Shown here: positions 8,898-16,905 of the stretch, piece after piece | Numbering within the stretch: position 1 is the stretch's first letter | How the letters are laid out: each line of letters begins with the position of its first letter | Source: Streptosporangium brasiliense | GTDB taxonomy: Bacteria; Actinomycetota; Actinomycetes; Streptosporangiales; Streptosporangiaceae | DNA length: 64,000 bases | Direction of reading: 5' to 3' | Assembly: GCF_030811595.1 (NCBI RefSeq) | Contig: NZ_JAUSRB010000001.1 | Coordinates: 992,001-1,056,000 of the forward strand | The notes under the pieces: generated by a model | What the model saw: only the letters and a program-made list of their open reading frames with translations | The model's database searches: none | Told to the model about the DNA's origin: nothing | Translations under genes and position numbers: made by a program

Positions 8898-10139
8898 TCA
8901 ACGTGCGGCCGACACCGTACGGCGGCGCAGTGCCGGGCCGATCGCCAGCAGGCCCGCGGCGGCCACCAGGTTGACGGCGCCGATGGTCACCCAGAGTGCC
9001 GCGGGGCTCACCTCCAGCAGCCGGGTGCCGAGCAGCGGGGCGAGCATGGCGCCGCCCGACCAGGCGAAGCCGTACATGCCGGCGTAGCGCCCGCGCAGGT
9101 GGGGCGGGGCGAGCGACGCCACGATCGCGCCCGGGACACCCGCGGTGACGACCTCGCCCAGTGTCCAGAGGACGACCGAGGCCGTGTATCCGGTGAGGCC
9201 GGAGACGAAGGCGGTCAGCGCGAAGCCCGCGCTGATGATCGCCAGGCCGAGGGCGAGAACGGTGCTGTGGTCGCGCCTGCCGAACCAGTCGCCGGTCAGC
9301 GGCTGGAGGAGCACGATCAGGACGCCGTTGACGGCGATGACCAGGCCGTAGTCGACGGTGGTGAACCCCGCGTGGGTCATCGCCAGGGGCAGGGTGGTGA
9401 ACGCCTGGGTGTAGGCCATGGTGGAGACGACGGTGATCAGGCTGAAGGCGACCATCAGCCGGTCCTTGAGCACGTCGGCGAAGCGGCCGTGCTCGCGCGC
9501 GCCCGGCGCGGGCAGCGTCTCCGGCACCGCCCGCCACACCAGCAGGCCGAAGACCAGCGAGGTGGCGGCGTTGATCCAGAACATCCAGCCGTACCCGACC
9601 CGGGCGAGCCAGCCGCCGGCCACCATCGCCACCGCGAAGCCCAGGTTCAGCGCCCAGAAGAGCAGACCGTAGGCGCGCGGCCGGTCGTCGGGTGAGACCA
9701 GGTCGGCCACCAGGGCGGTGGACGCCGGCCGGTAGGCGTCCACCGCCATGCCGAGCACGAACATGGTGGCGACGATCGCCGGGAGCGAGACGCTGTAGCC
9801 GAGCGCCACCATGGCGACCGCGGTCGCGACCATGCCGCCGGTCAGGGTGATCCGCCTGCCGAGCCGGTCGGCCAGCCATCCGGCGACGATCTGCGACAGC
9901 AGCGAGCCGACGCCGAAGACCGCCATCACCGTGCCCGCGTCGGCGTAGGACATGCCGCGCACCTGGGTCAGGTAGACGCCGATGAACGGCTGGACCATCA
10001 TGCCCACCCGGTTCACCAGCGTCCCGGTCCACAGGGCCCAGAACGCGCGGGGCAGGCCGCCGACCTTCGACCGCAGGAAACCGGGCTTGGCAAGGGTGGT
10101 GCTCGTCATGTGATCAGGGTTGGACACGCGTCCCGCCAT
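8898..10139 (-). CDS. MFS transporter
   Basis: 413 aa with about twelve hydrophobic segments and the major facilitator loop 2-3 signature GWLADRLGRRITLTGG near residue 90, so it is an inner-membrane proton-coupled transporter, most likely an exporter. The second half holds a related loop (LTGDWFGRRDHSTVLALG). It diverges from the ArsR-type regulator at 10157 with 17 bp between the start codons, and the regulator probably controls it. ATG at 10139 is used; neither it nor the alternative ATG at 10109 (MTSTTLAKPG) has a clear Shine-Dalgarno, so the mRNA may be leaderless. The substrate cannot be told. Confidence 0.85.
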   Translation of the reverse strand: MAGRVSNPDHMTSTTLAKPGFLRSKVGGLPRAFWALWTGTLVNRVGMMVQPFIGVYLTQVRGMSYADAGTVMAVFGVGSLLSQIVAGWLADRLGRRITLTGGMVATAVAMVALGYSVSLPAIVATMFVLGMAVDAYRPASTALVADLVSPDDRPRAYGLLFWALNLGFAVAMVAGGWLARVGYGWMFWINAATSLVFGLLVWRAVPETLPAPGAREHGRFADVLKDRLMVAFSLITVVSTMAYTQAFTTLPLAMTHAGFTTVDYGLVIAVNGVLIVLLQPLTGDWFGRRDHSTVLALGLAIISAGFALTAFVSGLTGYTASVVLWTLGEVVTAGVPGAIVASLAPPHLRGRYAGMYGFAWSGGAMLAPLLGTRLLEVSPAALWVTIGAVNLVAAAGLLAIGPALRRRTVSAAR

Positions 10140-10148
10140 GCGCGAATC

Positions 10149-10166
10149 TTTTAGCCGTGCCTAAAA
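10149..10166. promoter_or_regulatory. Palindromic operator candidate between divergent MFS and ArsR-type genes
   Basis: The sequence TTTTAG-n6-CTAAAA is a perfect 6-bp inverted repeat lying in and just after the 17-bp gap between the two divergent start codons; it overlaps the GTG of the regulator gene. ArsR-family winged-helix repressors bind short palindromes of this size, so autoregulation plus control of the exporter is the natural reading. It is an inference from symmetry and position only. Confidence 0.5.
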
Positions 10167-11134
10167 AGTCCTGCCACGTCGAGTGGATCTTCGCGCCGGA
10201 CGACGTGGCCCGGATCCGCTTCGCCTTCTCCCCGATCTGGGAGCTGGTCACGAGCCTGCGCGCGCTGCGCGACCCGGCCAGGCACTCCCTCCACCTGCCC
10301 TGGGTGCGCGCCGTACGGTCCCGCCTGACCGGTCTCGACCTGTCGGAGCTGTTCGCGCTGGTCCCGCTCCGGGGCTATCTCGTCGACTTCGTCACCCCCA
10401 CCCCCGAGACCCCGATGCCCGACTTCGCCGCCGACCTCGACCGGGTGCGGCGCACGCCCCCGGGGCGGGCGGCCGAGGAGGCGGGCCGGGTCAGCGGGTC
10501 CGACCCCCGCGTCATCGAGCGCTTCACGGCCGACCCCGAGGCGGGGGTGGCACGGGTCGCCGACACCCTGGAGCGCTACTGGGAGACGGCCTTCGCCGAG
10601 TTCTGGCCCCGGATCTACGGCCTGCTGGAGGCGGACGTGCTGCGCCGCTCCCGGCAGCTCGCCGTGGGCGGGGCCCGCGAACTCTTCGCCGACCTGCACC
10701 CGAGCGTGCGCTGGCACGGCGACCGGCTCCGCGTGGCCCGGCCCTGGCGCTACTCCGAGCCGATCGGCGGAGACGGCCTGGTGCTGGTGCCGACCGCCTT
10801 CTACTGGCCGGACACGGCCGTGATGGTCGAGCCGTACCAGCCGATGCTCCTCTACCCGGCGACGGGCGTGGGCACGCTGTGGGCCGCCGGCCCGCCGCCC
10901 GCCCCCGGGGCCCTCGCCGCGCTGCTCGGCCGCACCCGGGCGCAGATCCTGACCGCCCTGGCCGAGCCCGCGACCACCTCGGGGCTCGCCCGCCGGATGA
11001 CCATCACCCCGGGGGCGGTCAGCCAGCACCTGGCCGTCCTGGCCGACGGGGGCCTGGTGACCCGCCGCCGTCTCGGCCGCGAGGTCGTCTACCGCCGCAC
11101 CCCGGTGGGCGACTCGCTGGTCTGCGCGTCCTGA
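10157..11134 (+). CDS. ArsR-type winged-helix transcriptional regulator (DUF5937-like)
   Basis: 325 aa. The C-terminal 75 residues form an ArsR-like winged helix (RTRAQILTALAEPATTSGLARR, then ITPGAVSQHLAVLADGGLV, then RRRLGREVVYRRT). The large N-terminal region (about residues 1-230) resembles the DUF5937 domain found in front of such helices in actinomycetes and presumably senses a ligand. It starts with GTG without an obvious Shine-Dalgarno and overlaps the palindrome at 10149-10166, which suggests a leaderless transcript under its own control. The divergent MFS exporter is the likely regulon partner. It lacks the classical cysteine metal-binding motif in helix 3, so metal sensing is not indicated. 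Confidence 0.8.
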   Translation: MPKKSCHVEWIFAPDDVARIRFAFSPIWELVTSLRALRDPARHSLHLPWVRAVRSRLTGLDLSELFALVPLRGYLVDFVTPTPETPMPDFAADLDRVRRTPPGRAAEEAGRVSGSDPRVIERFTADPEAGVARVADTLERYWETAFAEFWPRIYGLLEADVLRRSRQLAVGGARELFADLHPSVRWHGDRLRVARPWRYSEPIGGDGLVLVPTAFYWPDTAVMVEPYQPMLLYPATGVGTLWAAGPPPAPGALAALLGRTRAQILTALAEPATTSGLARRMTITPGAVSQHLAVLADGGLVTRRRLGREVVYRRTPVGDSLVCAS

Positions 11135-11229
11135 CCGGACGGCGGCGGGGCGGCGTGGTGCGGCCGCCCGCCCCGCGCCGGGCACCCGGCGCGCTCCGCC
11201 CCGCCGGACACGCCCCTCCACGGTGCCCC

Positions 11230-11361
11230 GCTGAGATCCGCTGAGATCCGGAGGCCCGCGGAGATCCGGAGGCCCGCGGAGATCCGGAGATCCGCTGAGG
11301 CCCGCGGAGATCCGCTGAGGTCCGCGGAGGCCCGGAGGTCCGCGGAGGCCCGGAGGCCCGT
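11230..11361. repeat. GC-rich minisatellite of 8-12 bp modules
   Basis: Reiterated modules GAGATCCG, GAGGCCCG, CTGAGATCCG and GAGGCCCGCG fill the gap between the converging regulator gene (stop 11134) and terpene synthase gene (stop 11380). Fourteen modules can be counted, none in a gene. It resembles other intergenic tandem repeats in this window. Confidence 0.75.
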
Positions 11362-11379
11362 GCGAGGCGGGCGGTCACC

Positions 11380-12507
11380 TCATGTCACGCCGTACCGGCT
11401 GGACTCCAGGAGCCACTCCAGCTGGGCCCGGGGAGCCGACAGGAAGGCGCACGCCACCTTGCTGACGTCCCTGGCCTGCGCCGGTGACAGCCCGAACCGG
11501 TCGAACAGCCCGGGCAGCCGCATGGCGGCGGCCCGCAGGTCCTGCGCGCGCTCGGCGATCCGGTCGTTCACCCACGCCACCGCGCCGGAGTCCGGGAGCC
11601 CGAACGCGGCGGCGGCGACCGTCACGTAGTTGTGCACGTCCCCGTTGGCGCGCTCCTTGGGGTAGGAGGCGACGTCGTTGCACCAGGCGGTGACGTCGTT
11701 GCAGGACTCCACCAGGGTCCGCCAGGTCGGGCTCTCCCGCAGCCTGGCCGGCACCTCCACCCCCAGGCACGGCTCCACCAGGTCGAACAGGTAGGGGCCG
11801 GCGGTGCCGCGCCGGAGCGCCGGATACTCCCCGGCCGAGGGGACCCGGCCGGTGCGCCGGTTGTCCGCCTCCGCGCGGCAGGCCGCCCCCTGCTCCCGCA
11901 GCCCCTGGGCGAACCGCTCCCGCCACCGCGCGCTCATCCGTCCGGCGGTGATCCGCCACAGGTCCTGGAAGGCCGCTTCGACCGGCGCGGTGCCCTCCTC
12001 CGGGGCCGCCACGGCCTCCCGCTCCCGGGCCGGTACGGCTTCTCCCTCCCGGGCCGGTACGGCCTCCCGCGGCTGGGGCGGCGTGACGCGCGCCAGGCGT
12101 CCGAGGCGCGCGAAGGCGGCCCCCACGATCTCGGCGGCGTGCCCGGCCGGTTTCTCGTCCCACTCGTCGTCGAAGTGGAACAGCCAGGTCAGCCACTTGG
12201 CGAACAGCAGGGCCGAGTCCATGCCGAAGCCGGCGAAGGCCCGGCCGGCCATCCGCTCGAACCCCGCCCGCGCGGGCGTCTCCAGCCCCATCTCCCAGGA
12301 CCACTCGGCGAGGGCGGTCTCGATCCGGTCGACCGAGGAGTGCATCCGGCACGGGGCGGCCATCACCGGGACCCGGTCGGCGAGGGGCAGCAGCAAGGCC
12401 GCGGCCACCGCGGGAGCCCGTTCCCGCGGTGGCCGCGCCGCCGCCTGGCCGGCCGTCCCGGTGACCTCCTGGGACGGCGTCTGTGTCAGCGTCTGTGTCA
12501 GCGTCAC
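11380..12507 (-). CDS. Type I terpene synthase with intact metal-binding motifs
   Basis: 375 aa class I terpene cyclase that should ionise a prenyl diphosphate and cyclise it. The aspartate-rich motif is FHFDDEWDE (residues 111-118), the NSE triad is NDVASYPKE (N277, S281, E285), and the C-terminal RY pair is SSRYG (371-372), so all known catalytic signatures are present. Residues 146-170 are a short Pro/Ala/Arg/Glu repeat (PAREGEAVPAREREAV) inserted between helices, and residues 1-30 are an extra Thr/Gln-rich tail. The GTG start shares one base with the stop of the EF-hand gene (TAGTG), implying translational coupling. It is last in the operon with a degenerate paralogue and a calcium protein. 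The product is unknown; no prenyl transferase or P450 is adjacent. Confidence 0.88.
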   Translation of the reverse strand: MTLTQTLTQTPSQEVTGTAGQAAARPPRERAPAVAAALLLPLADRVPVMAAPCRMHSSVDRIETALAEWSWEMGLETPARAGFERMAGRAFAGFGMDSALLFAKWLTWLFHFDDEWDEKPAGHAAEIVGAAFARLGRLARVTPPQPREAVPAREGEAVPAREREAVAAPEEGTAPVEAAFQDLWRITAGRMSARWRERFAQGLREQGAACRAEADNRRTGRVPSAGEYPALRRGTAGPYLFDLVEPCLGVEVPARLRESPTWRTLVESCNDVTAWCNDVASYPKERANGDVHNYVTVAAAAFGLPDSGAVAWVNDRIAERAQDLRAAAMRLPGLFDRFGLSPAQARDVSKVACAFLSAPRAQLEWLLESSRYGVT

Positions 12508-13052
12508 TACAGCGGACCGAACAGCCAGTTGCCGGCCGCGTTCGGGTCGGCGCTCGTGTAGTACTGCCGGACCGCCTCGACCAGCTCGCCGGAGGAGATG
12601 GCGCCGTCCCGGTCCCGGTCGAGCCGGTCGAAGGCCGTGTCCACGTCGTCGTGCGCCGTGCCGAACGCGGTCAGCAGGACCCGGAACCCGGCCGGGTCGA
12701 CGAGCCCGTCGCCGTCGGCGTCGCAGAGCGCCGCGAGCGCCTCGGCGGCCGGCCTGAACGCCGTGTCGAACCGGTCCCCCTCGGCGAACGCCGAGATCAT
12801 GCCGGTGCGGAACTCCTCGGGGGAGAGCGCGCCGTCGCCGCCGGCGTCGATCTCGGCCGAGAGGGTCCGCCAGATCGACTCGAAGCCCTCGACGAGCCTG
12901 CTGCCGGCGGGCGAGGTCGGCGACTCGCCGAAGCCGATCAGGATCCGGGCCCCCAGGCCGAGCAGGTCGTCGCGCTCGATCTTCCCGTCGCCGTTCACGT
13001 CCATGTGCGCGAAGGCGCGCTCCAGTTTGTGCCTGAGAAGTTCAGGGCTCAT
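12507..13052 (-). CDS. Four-EF-hand calcium-binding protein
   Basis: 181 aa calerythrin-like protein. EF-hand loops are DVNGDGKIERDD (18-29), DAGGDGALSPEE (69-80), DADGDGLVDPAG (111-122, with Gly instead of Glu at position 12, so probably weaker) and DRDRDGAISSGE (145-156). No signal peptide is present, so it is cytoplasmic. The ATG at 13052 is preceded by a perfect AGGAGG at ideal spacing; a longer frame to 13082 has none. It lies 34 bp after the degenerate terpene synthase gene and overlaps the start of the intact one by a single base, so it is made together with both. A calcium-buffering or calcium-gated role towards the synthases is inference. Confidence 0.9.
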   Translation of the reverse strand: MSPELLRHKLERAFAHMDVNGDGKIERDDLLGLGARILIGFGESPTSPAGSRLVEGFESIWRTLSAEIDAGGDGALSPEEFRTGMISAFAEGDRFDTAFRPAAEALAALCDADGDGLVDPAGFRVLLTAFGTAHDDVDTAFDRLDRDRDGAISSGELVEAVRQYYTSADPNAAGNWLFGPL

Positions 13053-13086
13053 CTTGACCTCCTGGTTACGTGAAGAACTCAAGCGG

Positions 13087-13974
13087 TTACCGCAAGTGAC
13101 GATAGCGGGGTGATTCTAGGAGCAACTCCAGGTAAGCCCTGGGAATGGTCAAGAAAGCGCAGGCCACCTGGACCACCTCGCGGGAGTCGGCGAAGCCGAG
13201 CCCGTGCCGTTCCACGACCACGGGGACCGCGCGGGCGGCGGCCCACAGCTCCTCCATCCGGTCCACGACCCGGTCGACCACCCACTGCTCGGCCGCCGCG
13301 CCGCACAGGCCCAGGGAGGCCGAGGCCGCCGCCACGTAGCCGCTCCCGGCGGCCAGGTCGTCGCACCAGGCGGTCACGTCGCCGCTCGCCTCGACGACCG
13401 CCCGCCACTGCGCGCTCTCCCGGACCGGCGCGGGCACCTCCACCCCCATGCAGGGCTCCACCAGGTCGAACAGGCACTGACCGGACCGGGCCCTGCCCAG
13501 CGCCGGATACTCCTCGACCGGCGGCGTCCGGGTGTCGAGCAGCGCCGCGTGCTGGGCGGTCAGCCCGGCCAGGAACCGCGCGCGCCACTCGTCGCCCATC
13601 CCGGGCGCGCAGATCCGCCACAGGTCGGCGAAGGCCCGCTCCAGCGGCGGCCCCGGCTCGCCGCCGCCGGCCACCGTGAGCACCCCGGCGAGCGCCGAGG
13701 GCTCCTCGCGGAAGCGGGAGGTCCAGGTCAGCCAGCGCGCGAACAGCGTGGCCGTGCCCATGCCGTACCGGGCGAAGGCCCGCCCGGCCAGCAGGTGCGC
13801 GCCCGCGCCGGGCTCGGTGTCCAGGCCGACCCTGCGGGACCAGTCGAGCACCGCGGCCTCGATCTGGTACGTCGACGGGTGCATGGGGCACGGGGCCGCC
13901 ATCGCCGCCAGCCGTTCGGTGAGCGGGACCGGCAGCGTGGCCCCGCCCGATGGTCTGTCAAGTCCGGTGCGCAT
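13087..13974 (-). CDS. Terpene synthase-like protein lacking metal-binding motifs
   Basis: 295 aa, clearly paralogous to the synthase at 11380-12507: shared blocks include RFARYGMGTATLFARWLTW against GFGMDSALLFAKWLTW, QCLFDLVEPCMGVEVPA against YLFDLVEPCLGVEVPA, and a C-terminal SPRYR. Where the paralogue has FDDEWDE this protein has FREEPSA, and where it has the NSE motif NDVASYPKE it has DDLAAGS followed by a deletion of a few residues. Trinuclear magnesium binding is therefore not expected, and it is probably not a normal cyclase. The frame is intact and the operon position is kept, so it is not an obvious pseudogene. ATG at 13974 has GGGGGA upstream. It could be a regulatory or heteromeric partner (inference). 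Confidence 0.82.
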   Translation of the reverse strand: MRTGLDRPSGGATLPVPLTERLAAMAAPCPMHPSTYQIEAAVLDWSRRVGLDTEPGAGAHLLAGRAFARYGMGTATLFARWLTWTSRFREEPSALAGVLTVAGGGEPGPPLERAFADLWRICAPGMGDEWRARFLAGLTAQHAALLDTRTPPVEEYPALGRARSGQCLFDLVEPCMGVEVPAPVRESAQWRAVVEASGDVTAWCDDLAAGSGYVAAASASLGLCGAAAEQWVVDRVVDRMEELWAAARAVPVVVERHGLGFADSREVVQVACAFLTIPRAYLELLLESPRYRHLR

Positions 13975-14112
13975 CGTCTCTTCCCCCGAATAGAACTTCA
14001 GCCGCTCCGGCGCACACTGTAGGAGGGGATGGGGCAGGTCACGCGGAGGCACGACGAGGCAGGTCACGCATGGGCACGGCGGCTCCGATGCGGCATCTCA
14101 CCGCTGTTGCTC

Positions 14113-14128
14113 GTAACGTGTGCGAAAC
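14113..14128 (+). promoter_or_regulatory. GlnR-like box upstream of glnA2
   Basis: GTAAC-n6-GAAAC is a full match to the actinobacterial GlnR consensus GTnAC-n6-GAAAC. It lies 72 bp upstream of the glnA2 start in the gap that diverges from the terpene synthase operon. It suggests nitrogen control of glnA2; only one a/b pair is seen. Confidence 0.55.
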
Positions 14129-14199
14129 ACGGAGCGGGCAGACTGGTAGAAGACCAGGCGTGTCGCACCACGTCGGAGTCGGCGATGAAGGAGAGAGCT

Positions 14200-15561
14200 T
14201 TGGACCGCCAGCAGGAGTTCGTTCTCCGCACCCTTGAGGAGCGCGACATCCGGTTCATCCGGCTGTGGTTCACCGACGTGCTCGGCTTCCTCAAGTCGGT
14301 GGCGATCGCCCCCGCGGAGCTCGAAGGGGCCTTCGCCGAGGGCATCGGCTTCGACGGCTCGGCCATCGAGGGCTTCGCCCGCGTCTACGAGTCGGACATG
14401 CTGGCCAAGCCCGACCCGTCGACGTTCCAGATCCTGCCCTGGCGCAGCGAGACGCCGGGCGCGGCCCGGATGTTCTGCGACATCCTCATGCCGGACGGCT
14501 CGCCCTCGCACGCCGACCCGCGCTGGGTGCTCAAGCGCACCCTGGCCAAGGCCTCCGACATGGGCTTCAGCTTCTACACCCACCCCGAGGTCGAGTTCTT
14601 CCTGCTGAAGAACCGGCCCGAGCGCGGCGCGCGCCCCGAGCCGATCGACGACGGCGGTTATTTCGACCACACCCCGCACAGCTCCGGCCACGACTTCCGG
14701 CGCAACGCGATCATGATGCTGGAGTCGATGGGCATCTCGGTCGAATACAGCCACCACGAGGGCGGCCCCGGCCAGCAGGAGATCGACCTGCGCTACGCCG
14801 ACGCGCTCACCACCGCCGACAACATCATGACCTTCCGGCTGGTCATGAAGGAGGTCGCGCTGGAGCAGGGCATCTGGGCGAGCTTCATGCCCAAGCCCTT
14901 CACCGAATACCCCGGCTCCGGCATGCACACCCACATGTCGCTGTTCGAGGGCGACCGCAACGCCTTCTACGAGCCCGGCGCCGAATACCAGCTGTCCAAG
15001 GTCGGCCGCTCCTTCATCGGCGGCCTGCTCGCGCACGCCGCCGAGATCACCGCGGTCTGCAACCAGTGGGTCAACTCCTACAAGCGCCTGTGGGGCGGCG
15101 CCGAGGCGATCGCCGGGGCCGGGGGCGAGGCCCCGAGCTACATCTCCTGGGGCCACAACAACCGCTCGGCCCTGGTCCGGGTGCCGATGTACAAGCCGCA
15201 CAAGAGCGGCTCGACCCGCATCGAGTTCCGCTCGCTCGACTCGGCCTGCAACCCCTATCTGGCCTTCGCGGTGATCCTGGCCGCGGGCCTGAGGGGCATC
15301 GAGCAGGGCTACGAGATGCCCCCCGGCGCCGAGGACGACGTCTGGGCGCTGACCTCGGCCGAACGCCGCGCGCTGGGCATCCAGCCGCTGCCCCAGTCGC
15401 TGGACGAGGCCATCGCGGTCATGGAGCGCAGCGAACTGGTCGCCGAGACCCTCGGCGAGCACGTCTTCGACTACTTCCTGCGCAACAAGCGGACCGAGTG
15501 GCGCGAATACCGCCGCCAGGTCACCGAGTTCGAGCTCGGCCGCTACCTTCCAGTCCTGTAA
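14200..15561 (+). CDS. glnA2: Glutamine synthetase family protein, GlnA2 type
   Basis: 453 aa member of the class I glutamine synthetase fold. It has the beta-Grasp start MDRQQEFVLRTLEERD, catalytic-domain blocks PEVEFFLL, GPGQQEIDLRYADAL, GSGMHTHMSLF and NNRSALVRVPMYK, and FDGSAIEGF in the N-domain. It follows the GlnA2 line of actinobacteria and lacks the adenylylation-loop tyrosine motif seen in glnA here. The Streptomyces coelicolor homologue glutamylates polyamines instead of ammonia, so that activity is possible. A TTG start at 14200 is chosen: AAGGAG is six bases upstream and the protein then begins MDRQQEF as relatives do; an ATG at 14185 would overlap that site. A GlnR-like box is upstream and a terminator hairpin follows. 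Confidence 0.92.
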   Translation: MDRQQEFVLRTLEERDIRFIRLWFTDVLGFLKSVAIAPAELEGAFAEGIGFDGSAIEGFARVYESDMLAKPDPSTFQILPWRSETPGAARMFCDILMPDGSPSHADPRWVLKRTLAKASDMGFSFYTHPEVEFFLLKNRPERGARPEPIDDGGYFDHTPHSSGHDFRRNAIMMLESMGISVEYSHHEGGPGQQEIDLRYADALTTADNIMTFRLVMKEVALEQGIWASFMPKPFTEYPGSGMHTHMSLFEGDRNAFYEPGAEYQLSKVGRSFIGGLLAHAAEITAVCNQWVNSYKRLWGGAEAIAGAGGEAPSYISWGHNNRSALVRVPMYKPHKSGSTRIEFRSLDSACNPYLAFAVILAAGLRGIEQGYEMPPGAEDDVWALTSAERRALGIQPLPQSLDEAIAVMERSELVAETLGEHVFDYFLRNKRTEWREYRRQVTEFELGRYLPVL

Positions 15562-15775
15562 GCCCAGGCCGGCGGCGGATTCTCGCAGGATGAGGGCCCG
15601 GGGCCAACCGTGACGCATCGTTGACACGTTCCCCGGGCCTTGCGTGCTTCGCGCTACGCGCGGTCCGGACTCGGGCTGTGTTTCTTGGGGCTCCGCCCCA
15701 GACCCATCGCTCCGTCTGGAAAGCGGAAGGTCGGTGGTCCGGCCCCCTGACCACATCATCTGAACAGCCCAGACG

Positions 15776-15806
15776 CCCCGAAGCGTGACCGCTGCGGGGT
15801 GCTTTT
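15776..15806 (+). terminator. Rho-independent terminator after glnA2
   Basis: Arms CCCCGAAGCG and CGCTGCGGGG pair with one A-G mismatch around the loop TGAC, followed by TGCTTTTC. It lies about 215 bp downstream of the glnA2 stop; nothing else is coded between. Confidence 0.55.
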
Positions 15807-15861
15807 CGTGGTGTTCGACGGCGCTGGCGATTTCAGGTCCTCGGCGCGCTCCGCGGAACCG

Positions 15862-16242
15862 TCACACGGGCACTATGGTCACCATGCCTTCGAGCCCCTT
15901 GAAGTCGGCGTCGTTGCGCGTGTAGAGCGGCAGACCGCGAGTGGATGCCACTGCCGCGATCATCAGATCCATTCTGCGGGGGCGTGGGTCGCGATCGGCG
16001 GCGATCGTGAGGGCCACCAGGGTCCCGTAGCGGGCGGCGGCGTCGCCGTCGAAGGGCAGCGGTTCGAAGTCGGTGACGGCTGCCCCTAGTTTCTCCATGC
16101 GTGCGGCTCTGGTCCCAGCGTTTCCGGCCATGGCGACACCTTGGTGGAGTTCGGCAAGAGTGATCGTGGTGATCTCCGGGATGGCCGGCAACCGGGTTGG
16201 GGCGATCAGATCCAGATCGATGCAAGTGCAGGTGTCGAGCAC
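15862..16242 (-). CDS. PIN-domain toxin, VapC family
   Basis: 126 aa PIN-domain ribonuclease. The four acidic residues of the active site are visible: Asp in VLDTCTCIDLD at the N-terminus, Glu in TLAELHQG, Asp in RRMDLMIAAVA and Asp in YTRNDADFKGL. VapC toxins cleave RNA, often tRNA or rRNA. The GTG start at 16242 puts the first conserved Asp at residue 3, as in family members; a longer frame upstream overlaps the antitoxin and is unlikely. It follows the antitoxin gene by 16 bp in the usual antitoxin-first order. Toxin and antitoxin are transcribed against glnA2, so this is an independent unit. Confidence 0.85.
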   Translation of the reverse strand: MLDTCTCIDLDLIAPTRLPAIPEITTITLAELHQGVAMAGNAGTRAARMEKLGAAVTDFEPLPFDGDAAARYGTLVALTIAADRDPRPRRMDLMIAAVASTRGLPLYTRNDADFKGLEGMVTIVPV

Positions 16243-16258
16243 CCCGGACTCGTCACGG

Positions 16259-16540
16259 TCAGGCGTGGCTGCGCTCCCGGGGATCGTTGTCGTCGCCGAC
16301 GCGATCTTCCGTGCCGAAGAACTCGTCGGCTTCCTGGCGCATGCGCTCGTGGTCCACATGCGGTAGCCGGCGATGGCGGGCGACCAGTTCCTCCGCGGTC
16401 AGGCGTCGTCTGCGGGACAGGGGCCGTAATTCGGCGACTTCGATGCCGTTGCGGGTGATGTGGTAGACCTCGCCCGCCTCCACCGCATCCATGACGGCTG
16501 CGGAGTTGTTGCGGAACTCGCATTGGGTAATCGTCTTCAT
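16259..16540 (-). CDS. Phd/YefM-type antitoxin, VapB partner
   Basis: 93 aa. The N-terminus [20 protein letters not shown] and the following [16 protein letters not shown] are the DNA-binding fold of the Phd/YefM antitoxin family; the charged C-terminus ([20 protein letters not shown]) is the expected disordered toxin-neutralising arm. The ATG at 16540 fits the family N-terminus; the open frame extends upstream to 16642 without support. Together with the PIN toxin downstream it forms a type II toxin-antitoxin operon, presumably autorepressed through this protein. The surrounding 15.8-17.7 kb is otherwise gene-poor. Confidence 0.85.
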   Translation of the reverse strand: MKTITQCEFRNNSAAVMDAVEAGEVYHITRNGIEVAELRPLSRRRRLTAEELVARHRRLPHVDHERMRQEADEFFGTEDRVGDDNDPRERSHA

Positions 16541-16905
16541 GCATCCAATGTGGCCCCCCGTGTCCCGAGGTGCTACGCCATTGTGAATGATCTGTCCGCC
16601 GGTAGACCCGATGTCGTCGACGGCAACGCCCACCACCACCACAGCTACGCGTAGGGCACCGCCGGCACCTCCCTACCCCTGGCTCCCAGTGATATGAGCA
16701 GGGCGATTGCCACGCCTGAAAAGCGGAAGCCAGGGCTTTCGTCTCAGCCGACGGTAGCTGACGGCATCGTCCCGAGCGTGTGTGCCGACATATGAGGGGA
16801 TTCAGGAGATCCACATGGCAGCCCGGCGCTGAGGATCACGTGGCGTCGAATGCGGCGCAGCCCGAGCAGTGCTGGTGACAGCCCCATCCTCTAGCATTCG
16901 CGGCC
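16541..16905. other. Intergenic stretch upstream of the toxin-antitoxin pair
   Basis: 365 bp with no convincing gene. Base composition is less GC-rich than the surroundings and open frames here lack coding-like third-position bias. The antitoxin promoter should lie at the left end. No repeats or RNA gene were recognised. Confidence 0.5.

Noticed and set aside
14033..14069. Two 12-bp direct repeats GGCAGGTCACGC upstream of glnA2
   Set aside because: They are real but lie 25 bp apart with no known matching regulator; the nearby GlnR box explains control better, so they were not called as an operator.
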